From: Spirogloea muscicola
Taxonomy: Eukaryota; Streptophyta; Zygnematophyceae; Spirogloeales; Spirogloeaceae
Direction of reading: 5' to 3'
DNA length: 64,000 nt
Assembly: GCA_009602725.1 (NCBI GenBank)
Contig: WELB01000072.1
Coordinates: 465,702 to 529,701, forward strand
Shown: piece after piece, positions 12,176 through 25,058 of the stretch
Numbering within the stretch: the first letter of the stretch is position 1
How the letters are laid out: each line of letters opens with the position of its first letter
Position numbers and translations under genes: made by a program
Notes under the pieces: generated by a model
The model's database searches: none
Told to the model about the DNA's origin: nothing
What the model saw: the letters and a program-made list of their open reading frames with translations, nothing else

Positions 12176-14628
12176 CTATAATTGCAGCTTCGTAAGGTCA
12201 GGTATCCAGAATGAGAGTGCTGAAGATGCTGAAGCAAACATCAGACGCCGCGGAGCCCACTTGATGACGCTGGGAACTCCAGCAAGAGCACCCCAGCATG
12301 CAACCTTGGAACACAAAGAAGCACACTTAGCACAGAGTGAGGTCGTCATGTAGAAAGTCCAAGGAGGCAAGTGCAATGTCCTGCTTTCATCGAACATGAC
12401 ACGTTTACAGCAAACTGATAGTCCAGCATACGCAGCAAGGACCGTCCAAAGACGCTAGCTGTCTTAGGCAAGATACCTCCTGCCCAGATGCCGTGCTCCA
12501 GACATGTAAGGAGTTGTCGCCTGAACCTGCAGAAGTATTCAGACTGCTTGAGCAACTATTTGTATGGCAGGACTATGGTGCTTGAGCAACTATTTGTATG
12601 GCAGGACTATGGTGAAATTGTACAAGATAAGCAATATCTACCAAAATCTGTCGTCAGGGCTGTGCAGACCCTCTTCATTACGCACCAGAGAGTAAGTATC
12701 GTCCATCTGGACTGAAGGAAGCTTCAAGACAGGCTCCATCCAAGTCTGGCAGCACTGTGAAGCTGTGCAGCTGTGGAGAGCACCATGCTAATGGACTGAG
12801 TACTATTGTTTGATACAGTCATGCTCCTGTCAAGCTTAGCTTGGCCACCAGGGAAAGGCGATGTACAGTCTGCAACAGTGAGTCTAGTAGAGAAACAGCT
12901 CTTTCCTGGTAGCTTGCCTCCAACATGTATACCAAAGCTCACTGTACACGTCAATCTTCAGCAAGCAGACTGCAGTTTTTGCAGGTCAAATAGACCTGGT
13001 TGCCAGAGTAAGCGTCAAGAACATAGATGCGGTTGTTGGTTGTTGACACCAACAGCAGCTTGCCATCATTGCTGAACTTCATGCAGGAAACCTCTGCTTT
13101 GTCTCCCCCAACTGTGAAGGTGTCAAAGGGGCCCTGTCCAAAAGAATCACGCACAATGGATGAGCGATGACTATAAGCATGTAGAGGCTTGGCTTGATCA
13201 CCCAGCTGAAGCGCGTGATCACATGACTTGGTGACTGGAGGTCTCACTTGCCTTGTCATAAGACTTGGTATCAAAGAGCTTGACAGCGCCGCCCTCCATT
13301 GCAATGGCAAAGACCAGCCCCTGCTGATCGTAAGTCACAGATGGCCTGCCTCGCACTCTCACCAGCCCCTGTCCAGTTTGGCCTCTAAATAAACTCAGTC
13401 CAGCAGTAGGACCTTGGCAACCATCTGTGATTGGCATCTGAACTGAAGCCCCTATCAATCAATGCATAGGCTGAGTCAAGAAAGAAGTGCTCAGCTACCA
13501 GCTTAAACCATTACTTGATAGAGCTCTTGAAAGTAGGACTGAGCACCACGAAAAGCGAGTGCATTCAGCTTCCAAGAGCTGCGGTGGCTAGCAGTAAAAG
13601 GCAGGGTACAGGCACCTGGCAAGCACTATTCCGCAGGTCCCAGAGTCGCACAGTGTGGTCCAAGGAGCCCGACATGAAGGTATCATTCTTTGGCGACATG
13701 CAGAGGGACACCACCCTGCACCACGTTTCATGTTCTCTTATGATTAGTTCTTGTGGACAGAAGAATTTCCAATGCGTGCTGGCTTGCTCAGGTGACTTAA
13801 GGTTGCCACATTTGCAGCAGTGAATTTGCTCAAGTCCGACCTACTCCAGCTTGTACAAGTTGCTGCTAGTGACGAGCAGGCATACTTGTCTCGGTGGCCC
13901 TTGAAGTAGCGCAGGTAGCGATTGTCGTGTAGAGAGAGGTAGCGGAGCGACTCTGCAGCACGCTGCAGTGAGCAGCAGTAGTGAGCTGAGGCCACCACAG
14001 AGTGCGAGCTCGTATGGTATGGCAGGCTTAGGACAGCCCTGTACCCACTAGAGATAAGCAAGGCCACGCTCAGTTGGCCACATTCTGGTGCGCAAAAGTG
14101 AGGGCCGCAGCATGTGGGTGCTGCTCTAGGGGGGGGGCCCTTGAGGGACTAGCTTGAGCTCCAGGCAGCCTTTCTTAGCGCTGATGCTGAGTAATGCAAG
14201 GCCACACGGGCGCGGCGCGGGGCGTGCGCACCATCCCAGCCGTTCCTGGAGGTGTAGATGACGGCGGAGGGGTGGTGCGTGAAGCTGATGAGGTCCACGC
14301 CGTACTTCTTGCTGTGCACCGTTTTCACCAGCGTGGCGGTGGCGGTGTTGTACAGCCGGATGGACTCATCGTCGGCGGCGGAGACGAGCAGGTCCTCGGT
14401 GCGGTGGAAGTCGATGCAGCTGACGCGCGAGCCCTGGGACGCCCGCTGGCTGGGCGTGAGGGCCAGCCGGAGGCCTCGCAGCGCGCCCATCTGGGCCGGG
14501 GCCCGGGCCGTGGGAAGGCCCAGGGGCTTAGAGGTGGGCGGGGAGCGAGAGCTCACGGTATCCTTGAAGGCGGCGCCCACGGCCATGGACGCCACGACGT
14601 TGTCCGAGAGCGGCAGCGCGGCGCCCAT
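12176..14628 (-). CDS. WDR82: WDR82/Swd2-type WD40 protein, 9 exons, 319 aa
   Basis: A WD40 propeller subunit of SET1/COMPASS H3K4 methyltransferase and of PP1/PNUTS termination complexes in other eukaryotes. Exons: 14628-14557, 14433-14232, 13952-13886, 13715-13616, 13368-13252, 13133-12996, 12770-12686, 12526-12477 and 12304-12176, totalling 960 nt with stop. Blocks in order: [135 protein letters not shown] and the diagnostic C-terminal [15 protein letters not shown]. Length and blade spacing match human WDR82 (313 aa). The intron after 13252 begins GC (GCAAGT) rather than GT, the only donor that keeps SYDK-GPFDTF in frame. The intron 12527-12685 carries a 34-bp tandem duplication. Confidence 0.94.
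12545..12612. repeat. 34-bp exact tandem duplication in a WDR82 intron
   Basis: The unit beginning TGCTTGAGCAACTATTTGTA occurs twice head to tail (12545-12578 and 12579-12612). Both copies lie within the intron between WDR82 exons 7 and 8, so the coding sequence is not affected. Confidence 0.85.
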
Positions 14629-16060
14629 GGCCGGCCGGGCGGGTCGGGGCCGGGGCGGCCCCCGGCCCTGGCTGGCCCAGAAGGGGGTTTCTTGAGGGGT
14701 TTCTCCGACCTGCGGCTGCTTACCAGGGAATGGAGTGTGTATTGGATGATGGAGGGCCTGATTGGCCAAGTACAAAGGCAAGCACATTGCCAGATGTACA
14801 TTACCTTGCTGCAAAGCTGGCCCGCTTGGCTTTCGTCAGGGTGATAGCTTCCCGGCAGCTAGTCTGTCGGATCTGAGGCTCCTCACTCGTACTTATTGAG
14901 TGATCCATCCTCCCCCTGTTTTACCATTGCATCCTCAGGCCCCTTTGTAGCTGCTCAGTAACGACGGGTCAGCAAACAGAGGTCGCTAGATGATGCCAGA
15001 ATACCGGACGGCTATTGACAAGCCCTTGAGCCACCAGCTAAGGCTCGACCAGCTCTCGGGTGCAAAGCATGAGCCTGCGCTCGCTGCAAATAGGCTGACA
15101 CGTGACGTCGCAAAAACGATAAATGATGGGAGGGCCTAAGTGGCCGAGTACAAAGGCAAGCACAGAAGGTAGTAAGCTCTTCCAAGTGGGGCGAGGGCTG
15201 TGAAATCAGTAAGCTTATATCAAAGAGGGCGAGGTTGTGAAAAGGCAGCCCATAAAGAATGGAAAAGGGGCAAAGGTTCGAAACGCGCCCTCGTCACACA
15301 GTTATCGCAAAGACTTCCAACGTGGCAGCCACATCCTAATTGCAGTCCAATTAACATCTGCCCTTGCAAGTTCTTCCAGCAATCCACTAAGTTCTCTCTC
15401 ATTACGGTGCCATGCCCGCTATGCAAGTGGCAACAGCTAGTAGGAGCTTAGTGGCCCCGATACAGCAGCCGCAAGTCAGAGTAACTTGCAGCTGGAAAAT
15501 AGACACCCAAAAACAAGCCCGGACGAAATATAAAAGTAGCAACCAATGAGCGGCCTATAGAGCGGCCTGCCCATTCCACTTGCTTAAAATTTGGAGGGTC
15601 CCCTCTTAATTTTCCACTGGACTGGCCAGCTACACACTGCCACTTGGGAGAGCCACTGCATTGCCCCTCTCCTTCATGGGGCAAGTCAATCAGCAACAAG
15701 CACATCCCTAGCCATCACCTCGCTCGTAAAGAGGAGATGGCACTAATATTCATACAATAAGTTGTGGAAGTTGTGTAGGAAAAGTCTTGGTCTATCTCCC
15801 TGCTCTGCACAAGCCGGCCGGAGGTCACTGCACTATCGTGCTACCTCCATGGCCTTCCTCTACTCCATAACTCTGCTCACTCATGGCTTCTGGTGCTGGC
15901 TTAACAAGCTCTCCAATGCAGAAAGCAGCTTGGTGTGCTGACTTGGGCCGATAACCTGCACACTGCTGGCATGCCTGGACCCCCTCCTAGGGACTCTTCT
16001 TGGGCCTGCCAGCCGAGCATGTTAGCAGCCCCTCTTGGGCTCTCCTGCTTCTCGTCTAAC
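14629..16060. other. Intergenic region between RAB21 and WDR82 with fold-back repeat tags
   Basis: This holds the WDR82 5' flank and the RAB21 3' flank. I find no supported gene. Fragments of the dispersed fold-back family are present: GCGGCTGCTTACCAGGGA near 14712, a GGGCGAGGGCTGTGAA block near 15190, and an inverted CAGCCGCAAGTCAGAGTAAC tag near 15464. The minus-strand frame at 15448-15705 is mostly repeat and I do not call it. Confidence 0.5.
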
Positions 16061-17531
16061 TCAAACACAACATGACTGTCTTGCTCGTGGCTCTGCTCGC
16101 GGTCTCTCAACCACTATTAGCACCCCTTTCCTCTGTGGCATCGCCACCACCTCCGCTGGACGATCCTTGCTCCTCTCCAGAAGGCCTGCCACGGTTGCCC
16201 CATATCAGAGTCTTCCACATCCTCTCACCTTTGGAAACGAACTTGCTCCTTATTATGCCATGCTCTTCAATAATGTGCAGGGGCAAGCCACCATACATGC
16301 CAATGATGCAGTGCGGAAACATCGTGCAGCGTACTCCCTGATACAATGAGTAAAAGGAAGTGGACATACGCTCACTGATACTGAAAAATGCGTCTGCAAT
16401 GCCAGAATTCAACTTCGCCGAAGTTCGAAAGTACTTGGCCCCTATTGACTCCGCATAGCTGCACAAGCATGCAAGGCAGTCAAAACGATTGGATCGTAAA
16501 AGCGGTAAGATACGGCTCATAGCTGGAAGTCAGCTCTACATACTGAAGCAAAGCTCAAGGCACTCCTTCGGAGCACAACAAGCGAGAGGCTGACGCTTGC
16601 ATTTGCGCCTGCAGCTTGTCCCAGAACCTGCATGAAGAGCCACTGATCTTCGATGGTCTGCAATCACACCAGCGGTCAAATTTGCACAACCCATATTGAC
16701 CACTTAGCCATGGCCACGCCACCTACCTTTCGGCGTCGCTAGGTTCTGCATGTTGCCGGACATCGGTGTCAAACTTGTTGGCAGCAACCGTGAGCAGGAT
16801 GTCCTTGTTAGCCATCTTCCGGAGCTCTTTGACCCAACTCTTGACCCGCTCAAAACTGTCTCTGTCTGTAATATCGTACACCAAAAGTGCAGCTGCACAC
16901 CAGGAATGTGTTCTTTGAGTTGGTAAAATCGTGTGACAGCAGACCGCGACCTCAGCAGCAGATATGGCTCAAGGGAGGAGCCACAACGTGTACGCTTGGA
17001 AGCGCCAGATGGAGCCCCTGAGTGATGCGCGCTTGACAATCATCGGTCTCCATAAAGTTCTAAGTATAAGTGCGCTACAGTGTAGGCTGGGTTGACCGCG
17101 TACCATCTGCATCGCGGTAGTAAATTGGGCCCAGGGCGTGAAAGCGTTCCTGCCCAGCAGTGTCCTGGGGGCCACCAGGTAGGGCAGACGACGTGAGCAC
17201 GGTTCTTTCCGGCTGGACTTGTTGTTGGTGCGGAGCAGGGGTCACGGTGAGCCTCACCCAGATGGCGAGGTTGACAGGCTGCGAGCCGACGACGACGCGC
17301 TTGGAGAGGAAGCCGGCCTGGACGGTGGCGGGCTGCTGCTCGGAGAAGGCGTCGTGCACGTAGCGGACGAGCAGCGAGGTCTTGCCGACGCGCCCTGGCA
17401 ATGGAGAAAGGGATCGTGAGACGGGCAGAAAGAGGGCGAGGCGTTGCAGAAGGACGGAGGGGGCGGAGGTGGCGGTGACCTTCGCCCAGGAGCACGACTT
17501 TGAAAGTGGGCGCGGGAGGAGGGCGGCGCAT
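16061..17531 (-). CDS. RAB21: RAB21-type small GTPase, 6 exons, 209 aa
   Basis: A Rab GTPase of the RAB5/RAB21/RAB22 endosomal branch; RAB21 acts in early endosome traffic and integrin/SNARE recycling in other lineages. Exons: 17531-17480, 17394-17258, 17164-17104, 16892-16727, 16458-16370 and 16185-16061, all closing in phase to 630 nt. Motifs: P-loop GEGRVGKTS, switch region TVQAGFLSKR, WDTAGQERFHALGPIYYRDA (nearly identical to animal RAB21), YDITDRDSFERVKSWVKELR, G4 NKFD, AESIGAKYFRTSAK (G5), the RAB21-like tail element RKGVLIVVERP, and a C-terminal SCCV as the likely geranylgeranylation site. The last exon was found by matching this tail, and only one acceptor keeps the frame. The gene is tandem with WDR82. 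Confidence 0.92.
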
Positions 17532-18004
17532 GGCGGCGCGTGCGTCAGGCGCGGCGGGTGGAGGGCGGCGTGGCCGGGGGCGTCATGGGGGCCGGCGGGG
17601 CAGGCCGGGCAGCCATGGACACGGGCGGGGGCCCGTCGCGCAGGTTCTGGGGTGGCGGCGGTGATGCTGGGCGCTGCAGTGGAACCAGCGTCTTCCCGGC
17701 AACGGGGCGATGGCTGTGCAATGATGAAGCGGCTCTTCTCAGAAGAAGGGAAAGAAGAGTGTATTAAGAGAGGGGGGGCGTGGTTGTGAGAGTAAGCTCT
17801 GTGTCTCTTTCTTTGTTCTTTGTTCATTCTTTTTTGGGCTGGCTTGTCCAGCCCCTATCCTTTGTGGGGACGCCAGCCCGAGCAGGTTTGGACAAGGTCC
17901 GAAGGGGCCGGAAGCGCTAATACACAGCAAGTATGCATGTACCACGAAAGATGGATCCCTAGTAGACGAGTTCTTCCCGTTGGCAATTGATATCCATGGG
18001 GCAC
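17532..18004. other. RAB21 promoter side and start of the repeat patch
   Basis: This is the GC-rich upstream region of the RAB21 gene. It passes at about 17,800 into the fold-back repeat family (GGGCTGGCTTGTCCAGCCCC near 17838). Open frames on + here are antisense shadows. Confidence 0.5.
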
Positions 18005-18600
18005 TGGGCGCTCGGTGGCTTGAGCTACTTGAAGAAGAAAGTGCTCGCCCATTGAGAATAGGGGCTGGAACAACCAGCCCGAAAAAGAATGAACAGAGTA
18101 CGAGAAGGGGGCCAGGGGAAGCGCTAAGTAACAGAAACAAAGCTGCTACGAGACACTCAGTAACCCCTGCTAAGCAGCCGCAGATCAGAGATGCTGGGCT
18201 TGACCAGCTCGCCCGCCACGCAATCGCCCGTCGCTTCCATGGTGAACCGGTAGACTTTCCTGCAGCCGGGTCGCTGGCGCAAGTGTATCGCATGCGCTTG
18301 GCCGTCTCGCTGCAGAGGTCCATGGCCCGTGCGCTGCACCTTCGTGCCGGGAGAGCCCTCGCTGCTGCCTCTGGCTCTGTCCAGGGGACCCACTTCCAGG
18401 ACCCTAGCCTCTCTGATTTGCGGCTGCTTAGCAGGGGTTACTGAGTGATTTGTAGCTGCTTTCTTTCTTTGTGTGCTTTGGTTTCTTAGCGCTTCCTCTG
18501 GCTTCCTCTGGCCCCCTTCTCGTTCTTTGTTCGTTCTTTTTTGGGCTGGCCTGTCCAGCCCCTATCCTCAATGGGCGAGCCCTTTCTTCTAGTAACAGAA
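18005..18600. mobile_element. Fold-back (long terminal inverted repeat) non-autonomous element
   Basis: Two arms of about 170-185 bp are inverted copies: 18005-18190 and 18411-18600. The inner ends read GCAGCCGCAGATCAGAG and CTCTGATTTGCGGCTGC, and the match runs outward through AGTAACCCCTGCTAAG, AGCGCTT and the GGGCTGG/CCAGCCCC block to the CGCCCATTGAG edge. The 220-bp core (18191-18410) is unrelated to the arms. No transposase is visible. The arm tags recur at 14.7, 15.5, 18.9, 19.0, 19.2 and 24.8 kb, so this is a dispersed family. It resembles a MITE or Pack-type element; the superfamily is unknown and I cannot define target duplications. Confidence 0.7.
18195..18410 (+). pseudogene. Captured gene fragment inside the fold-back element (ABC1/UbiB-like?)
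   Basis: The core of the fold-back element reads on + as a GC-rich coding-like stretch containing PAAGSLAQVYRMRLA. GSLAQVYR resembles the alanine-rich nucleotide loop motif of ABC1/ADCK/UbiB kinases (A-x-S-L-A-Q-V-[HY]-R). A diverged copy lies at about 19,235-19,420 on the minus strand, next to the same arm tag. The short motif is the only homology evidence, so a chance match remains possible. It is not a complete gene. Confidence 0.35.
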
Positions 18601-19234
18601 ATGAGAAGTGCTCGCCCATAGAGAAGAGAGAAGAAAGAGCGCGCCCATAGAGAAAGAAAGAAGAAAGGGCTCGCCCAATGAGGATAGGGGCTGGACAAGC
18701 CAAAGGGGGCCAGCAAAGCCAGCCCAGAAAGAAAGAGAGAGGAGCTGGCCAAGCCAGCCCAAAAAAAGGAGTGGACAATGTCCAAAAGAACGAGGTGCCG
18801 GGAAAGGCTTCTTCTTCACTGCAGAACACAAGACGATGCAGAGGGAAGCTCAGTACCCGCGAGTGAGCAACATCAAGTCAGAGTAGCTCGCTGCTAGTAG
18901 CCAGCCCCAAGTCAGAAAGAGAGAAGTGGCTCTCCCAATGGGGGCAAGGGCTGTGAATAGCCAGCCCGAAAAGAATGCCTGAAGTGCTAGGTCAGAACGG
19001 GTGGAGGAGGGACCACTCAGTAGCGACAAGTGAGGAGCCTCAAATTCGACAGAGTAGCTGCCGGAAAACAATCCCCTTGGCGAAAGTCAGAAAGACCAGC
19101 AGCCAGAAAGCGAGAGAAAGACGCTTCCAATAGAGGGCGATGGCTGTGAGTGGCCAGCCCAGAAAAGAGGATGAACAAGTTCGAAGGGGCCAGAAAAGCG
19201 CTGAAGCACACAGTAACTCAAGTGGCTACTAGCC
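18601..19234. repeat. Cluster of fold-back arm fragments
   Basis: Repeated blocks of the same family lie in both orientations: CGCCCATAGAGAA motifs at 18613-18665, CCAGCCCAAAAAAAGGA near 18750, GTGGCTCTCCCAATGGGGGC near 18930, and a variant at about 19120-19165. No gene is supported. Confidence 0.6.
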
Positions 19235-19420
19235 ACTCAATAACCCCTGTTGAGCAGCTTCAGGTCAGAGGCTGTAGCCAAAGCGCGATTGGCACGCAGA
19301 TGCAACGCACATGCCATCGACGGCTGCAGCGAGACTGACAGGCGCATGTGACACCTGAGCGAGAGAGCCTGCCACGCTGAAGTTAGCCTGCTCCCCACGT
19401 AATGGTGGGACACAGCGCTG
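19235..19420 (-). mobile_element. Diverged second copy of the fold-back element core
   Basis: This begins with the arm tag CCCCTGTTGAGCAGCTTCAG at about 19,245 and continues as the reverse complement of the 18.2-18.4 kb core, keeping a GSLAQV reading on the minus strand. It shows the core travels with the arms. Confidence 0.5.
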
Positions 19421-19520
19421 CGCGAGAGCACGTGTAGGAGCTCGAGCCACCAAGTGCCAAACAGCCCGTGTGGACGTCAATGGCTAGGGGGAAGAAGTAG
19501 TCCTCCTGGGGGCGGTCAGC

Positions 19521-21055
19521 TTACTCCAATATTTTGCCCAGGGCGGCACTGGCCACCGCATGCCCTGCCTTGGAGGCAAAGAGAGTGGGGGGTGCGCAGT
19601 CGAATGAGTCAGTCGTCACCACATCCGCTATTAGGCGCGGTCCACCAGCCAGTGGATCGGCCAGTACGTCGACTCGCCTGGCTTGGAGGCTGTCGCCCTT
19701 CTGCTGGAGCGGCATGACTGAGGAGTTATTTGCGGCCACCGAGAAGCCTGCCGCCACAAAGATGCCATGCATGCCGTCGTGGAGGAGGTCGTAAACTGCC
19801 GTCTGCTCGCCACCGTGCGCACATCAGAGGAGGACGTGCGCAGCCAGCTCCATGGTCTTGGCCCCCCGCTCGCCATACTCGCACTGTACCACCCCCTGGA
19901 GGCAGGGCGGCGGCAGACCAAGGAGACGGTGGACGGCTAACCGGAAGGCCTCGTCCAGGATTCGGAGAGCGTCGTTGAGGGGGAGGGCCATCAGCCACGC
20001 CGCTGCCCCAGGTAAGGAGGCCAACCGCAGTGAGCACGGCCTCGCAGGTCGGGCTTCGGAAGCAATTGCAGGGCTGTCGCGAAGGCCGCCCTATCAAGCT
20101 CGGCCGAGTAGCGCGCTTGCATGCGCAGGTCAGCAGTAAGCTGAGATGCTCACAATTGACCACCATTCCGGCCAGGTCCTGGTGCTCCGCCAGCATCTCC
20201 TGGTGGGCCGAGCAGAGCGACACCTCACATAAGAGCGCACCCCTACCCACCTCCACCACCGCCTGCTCCAGCGCAAGCTGTCCGTGTACAAGAAATGGCT
20301 GAGACACCGAAGCGGCGACCTGGGCCCAGCTGCACACGTACGCCGCATTGCATACGCGGGCGAGCGAGTGGAAGACGTGCGTCGCCTGGTGCAGGCAGCT
20401 GGCGATTGGAGGGCGCCCTGGTGGCGGACCAGAGCCGCGAGGATTGCCACCAAACACGAGTCGAACGCCGCGTACGCTGCCAGCGCCTCTGGAGATGGCG
20501 TAATAGCCCGCGCCAGGTACTGGGGCCATTGCGCCATGCATTTGTAGAGCATGGCCAATGCCAGCTGCATATCCTGCAGCTCAGGTAGGCGCGCCACAGG
20601 CTGCAGGTGCCCTGAAGCCGGGCTCGCAGCTGCTCCTCCACGAACAACGGCGTAACGAGGGGGAGCCCCAGAAGGGTGAGGCCGCCAAAGGAGTCAGGCA
20701 CCCGGGGGGCAACGCCAAGGGGACTGGGAGGCAGCGGGGGGCCAAGCCGCCTTCTCCTCCCGGGTGGTCAGGCTGCAAGAGGCCAGCTGCTGCTGGAAGG
20801 TCGGAGGGCAGCCATCACATCGTCCAGGCTGCCGACAAGTGTGTATGTGGTGTCGCCGGCAAAGGTGAAAAGCACGACACCTGGGTGCGCCACGGCGGTG
20901 GCCTTCAAGACGCCTTCCCCTCTGTTGTACAGTTCCTCCAACTGGGCTATGGCTTGGCGAACCCAGCAACCTCCTCTGGCGGACAGGGGGCGACCAAGTG
21001 GAGATTCTGCAGTCCACGACGGGCACGCGGCAGGGAGACCCCCTGGCGGACTTTT
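19521..21055 (-). pseudogene. Non-LTR retrotransposon-like reverse transcriptase, 3' two-thirds, degraded
   Basis: On the minus strand the parts appear in RT order. FQQQLASCSLTTREEK lies near 20,800. A C-terminal thumb-like region follows, with LPLVTPLFVEEQLRARLQ and MQLALAMLYKCMAQWPQYLARAI (about 20,680-20,500). A Cys/His-type segment with HGGEQTAVYDLLHDGM (about 19,830-19,750) and RRVDVLADPLAGGPRLIADVV (about 19,690-19,610) end the series. This layout matches protist and algal LINE-like ORFs that end in a Cys-His plus nuclease-like module. The reading is broken into several frames, so it is a dead copy. It forms one arm of the palindrome centred near 21,110. Confidence 0.6.
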
Positions 21056-21480
21056 TCTTTGTGGCTGGCTTTTTCTTTGCGCTGGCTCACAACCGCGCCT
21101 TGAAGGCCACCGCTGCGGCGCACCCGAGTGTCCTGCTTCCCACCTTTGCCGACGACGCCCCACTTGTCGGAAAAGGCCCGCCAGGGGGTCTCCCTGCCAC
21201 GTGCCTGACGTGGACTGCAAAGCCTCCACCTGGTCGCTCCCTGTCCGCCAGAGTTGCTGGATTAGCCATAGCCCAATCGGGAATATGGTACAAGGGAGGG
21301 GAAGGCGTCTTGAAGGGCACTGCTGCGCCGCAGCAGGGGGTCCTGCTTCCCACGTTTGCCGATGACACCACACACACTTTTGTTGGCAGCCCGGACGACG
21401 TGATGGCTGCCTTCGCCACCTTCCAGCAGCAGCTGGCCAGTCTCAGCCTGACCACCCGGGCGGAGAAGTGCGTGGCTTGG
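20755..21480. repeat. Palindrome of about 300-bp arms within RT sequence
   Basis: Bases about 21055 down to 20755 (read on minus) and 21165 up to 21480 (read on +) are near-copies. A centre of about 110 bp (21056-21164) encodes LKATAAAHPSVLLPTFADD. The boundary blocks GGCAGGGAGACCCCCTGGCG (plus near 21030, minus near 21200) are identical in inverted orientation. Confidence 0.75.
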
Positions 21481-21715
21481 TCCCCCCGCGGCCTCCCAGT
21501 CCCCTTGGTCGGCGAAGCGCAGCGCCGCGCGCCGGCATCCTCGGAGGCCCAGCTCAGGCGATACTGCGCTGCCGTTGCGTACGGCGTGCCGAGGGCGTCG
21601 TCGTCGGCGCCGGAGGCTGCCGCCGCGGCAACGCTGCGGCGGGCCGCCAGCCGCTGCGGCGAGCCGCGGAGCCAAGGGGCGGTGGCGGGGAAGATGACTT
21701 GCGTGTACTCTCACG
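20990..21715 (+). pseudogene. Non-LTR retrotransposon reverse transcriptase fragment, plus-strand copy
   Basis: The + frame from 20998 contains the RT palm motif TTGTRQGDPLADF, then LLPTFADDAPL, and after a partial repeat LLPTFADDTTHTFVGS followed by FQQQLASLSLTTRAEKCVAW. FADD is the catalytic aspartate box. Having two FADD segments in one frame is explained by the inverted duplication, not by a real protein. It is degraded and has no complete ORF. Confidence 0.65.
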
Positions 21716-21720
21716 GCTAA

Positions 21721-21892
21721 ATGCTGACGAAAGCCAGAGGCAAGAGCCACGTTCCCCGTCTCTTCGACGGCCCCTGCCGCCTTTAGAAGGGCTGCGTCAC
21801 ATCTCACAGCCACCGCCTTACAGTATTCTGGGAAGGTTGGTCCTTCATGTTGGCAAAACCCCTCTTATTCGGCGCTCTGCCCACCCGACGCC
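21721..21892 (+). promoter_or_regulatory. RPT3 upstream region
   Basis: Only about 170 bp lie between the end of the RT fossil and the RPT3 ATG, so the promoter is short or overlaps repeat-derived DNA. I see no clear TATA box. Confidence 0.35.
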
Positions 21893-24505
<2,613 letters not shown>

Positions 24506-25028
24506 GCTTACTGAGATTGTAAATAGGCTCGCCTTTTCCAAATTCTGAACCTACCCAATCTATGTATGGCATACCATGTCACCTCCACGTTTGTGGGCCC
24601 ATCACACCTGGCAACGAGATGCCATAGCTCTCGGGCACGTTCCTGTTGCAATAAGTTACTTCAACGACACCCAGAAGCAGCAGCCAAAGCGCGGCCTGCC
24701 TGCAAGTGCACTCCATGAGCCTAGTTATGCTGAAAATAGATATTGAGCAGCATGTGAAACACCTGGGCAAGAGACGTGCCAGCAATACACCCTGCTAAGC
24801 AGCCGCAGCTTACAGAAAGTAGTCTGAGACAGAGGAGTGATGTCTTCCCAAGGTGGCGAGGGACTGCTGTGATTGGGCAGCCACGTTAGCTTTCCACCTT
24901 GCCATACCTCTGTGGGCTGGCTCGTTGAGCCCTCGCCCCCTTTTGCTGACACGGGTGGTACCAATAAGAGCGCCGTGACTGCCTAACCTGTGGCACCGCT
25001 AACGTGGCCATGAACACCCCCCGTTTGC
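24506..25028. other. Intergenic region with one fold-back arm tag
   Basis: This holds the RPT3 3' flank and the upstream region of the OXLD1-like gene. A CCCTGCTAAGCAGCCGCAG tag at about 24,791 and a GGCGAGGGACTGCTGTGA block near 24,855 mark another member of the dispersed family. No gene is seen. Confidence 0.5.
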
Positions 25029-25058
25029 ATGTGGCTGGCTTTCACCGCCGCTCTTCAG

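Noticed and set aside
12545-12612. Direct repeat considered as a CRISPR-like or regulatory array
   Set aside because: There are only two abutting units without spacers, inside an intron of a eukaryotic gene.
15448-15705. 85-codon minus-strand frame
   Set aside because: It consists largely of fold-back family tags (ending SYSDLRLLYRGH, as do similar frames at 18.2, 18.9 and 19.2 kb), so it is repeat-derived.
17382-17789. 135-codon plus-strand frame upstream of RAB21
   Set aside because: It is antisense to RAB21 exons 1-2 and the promoter; composition is Gly/Arg-rich from GC bias.
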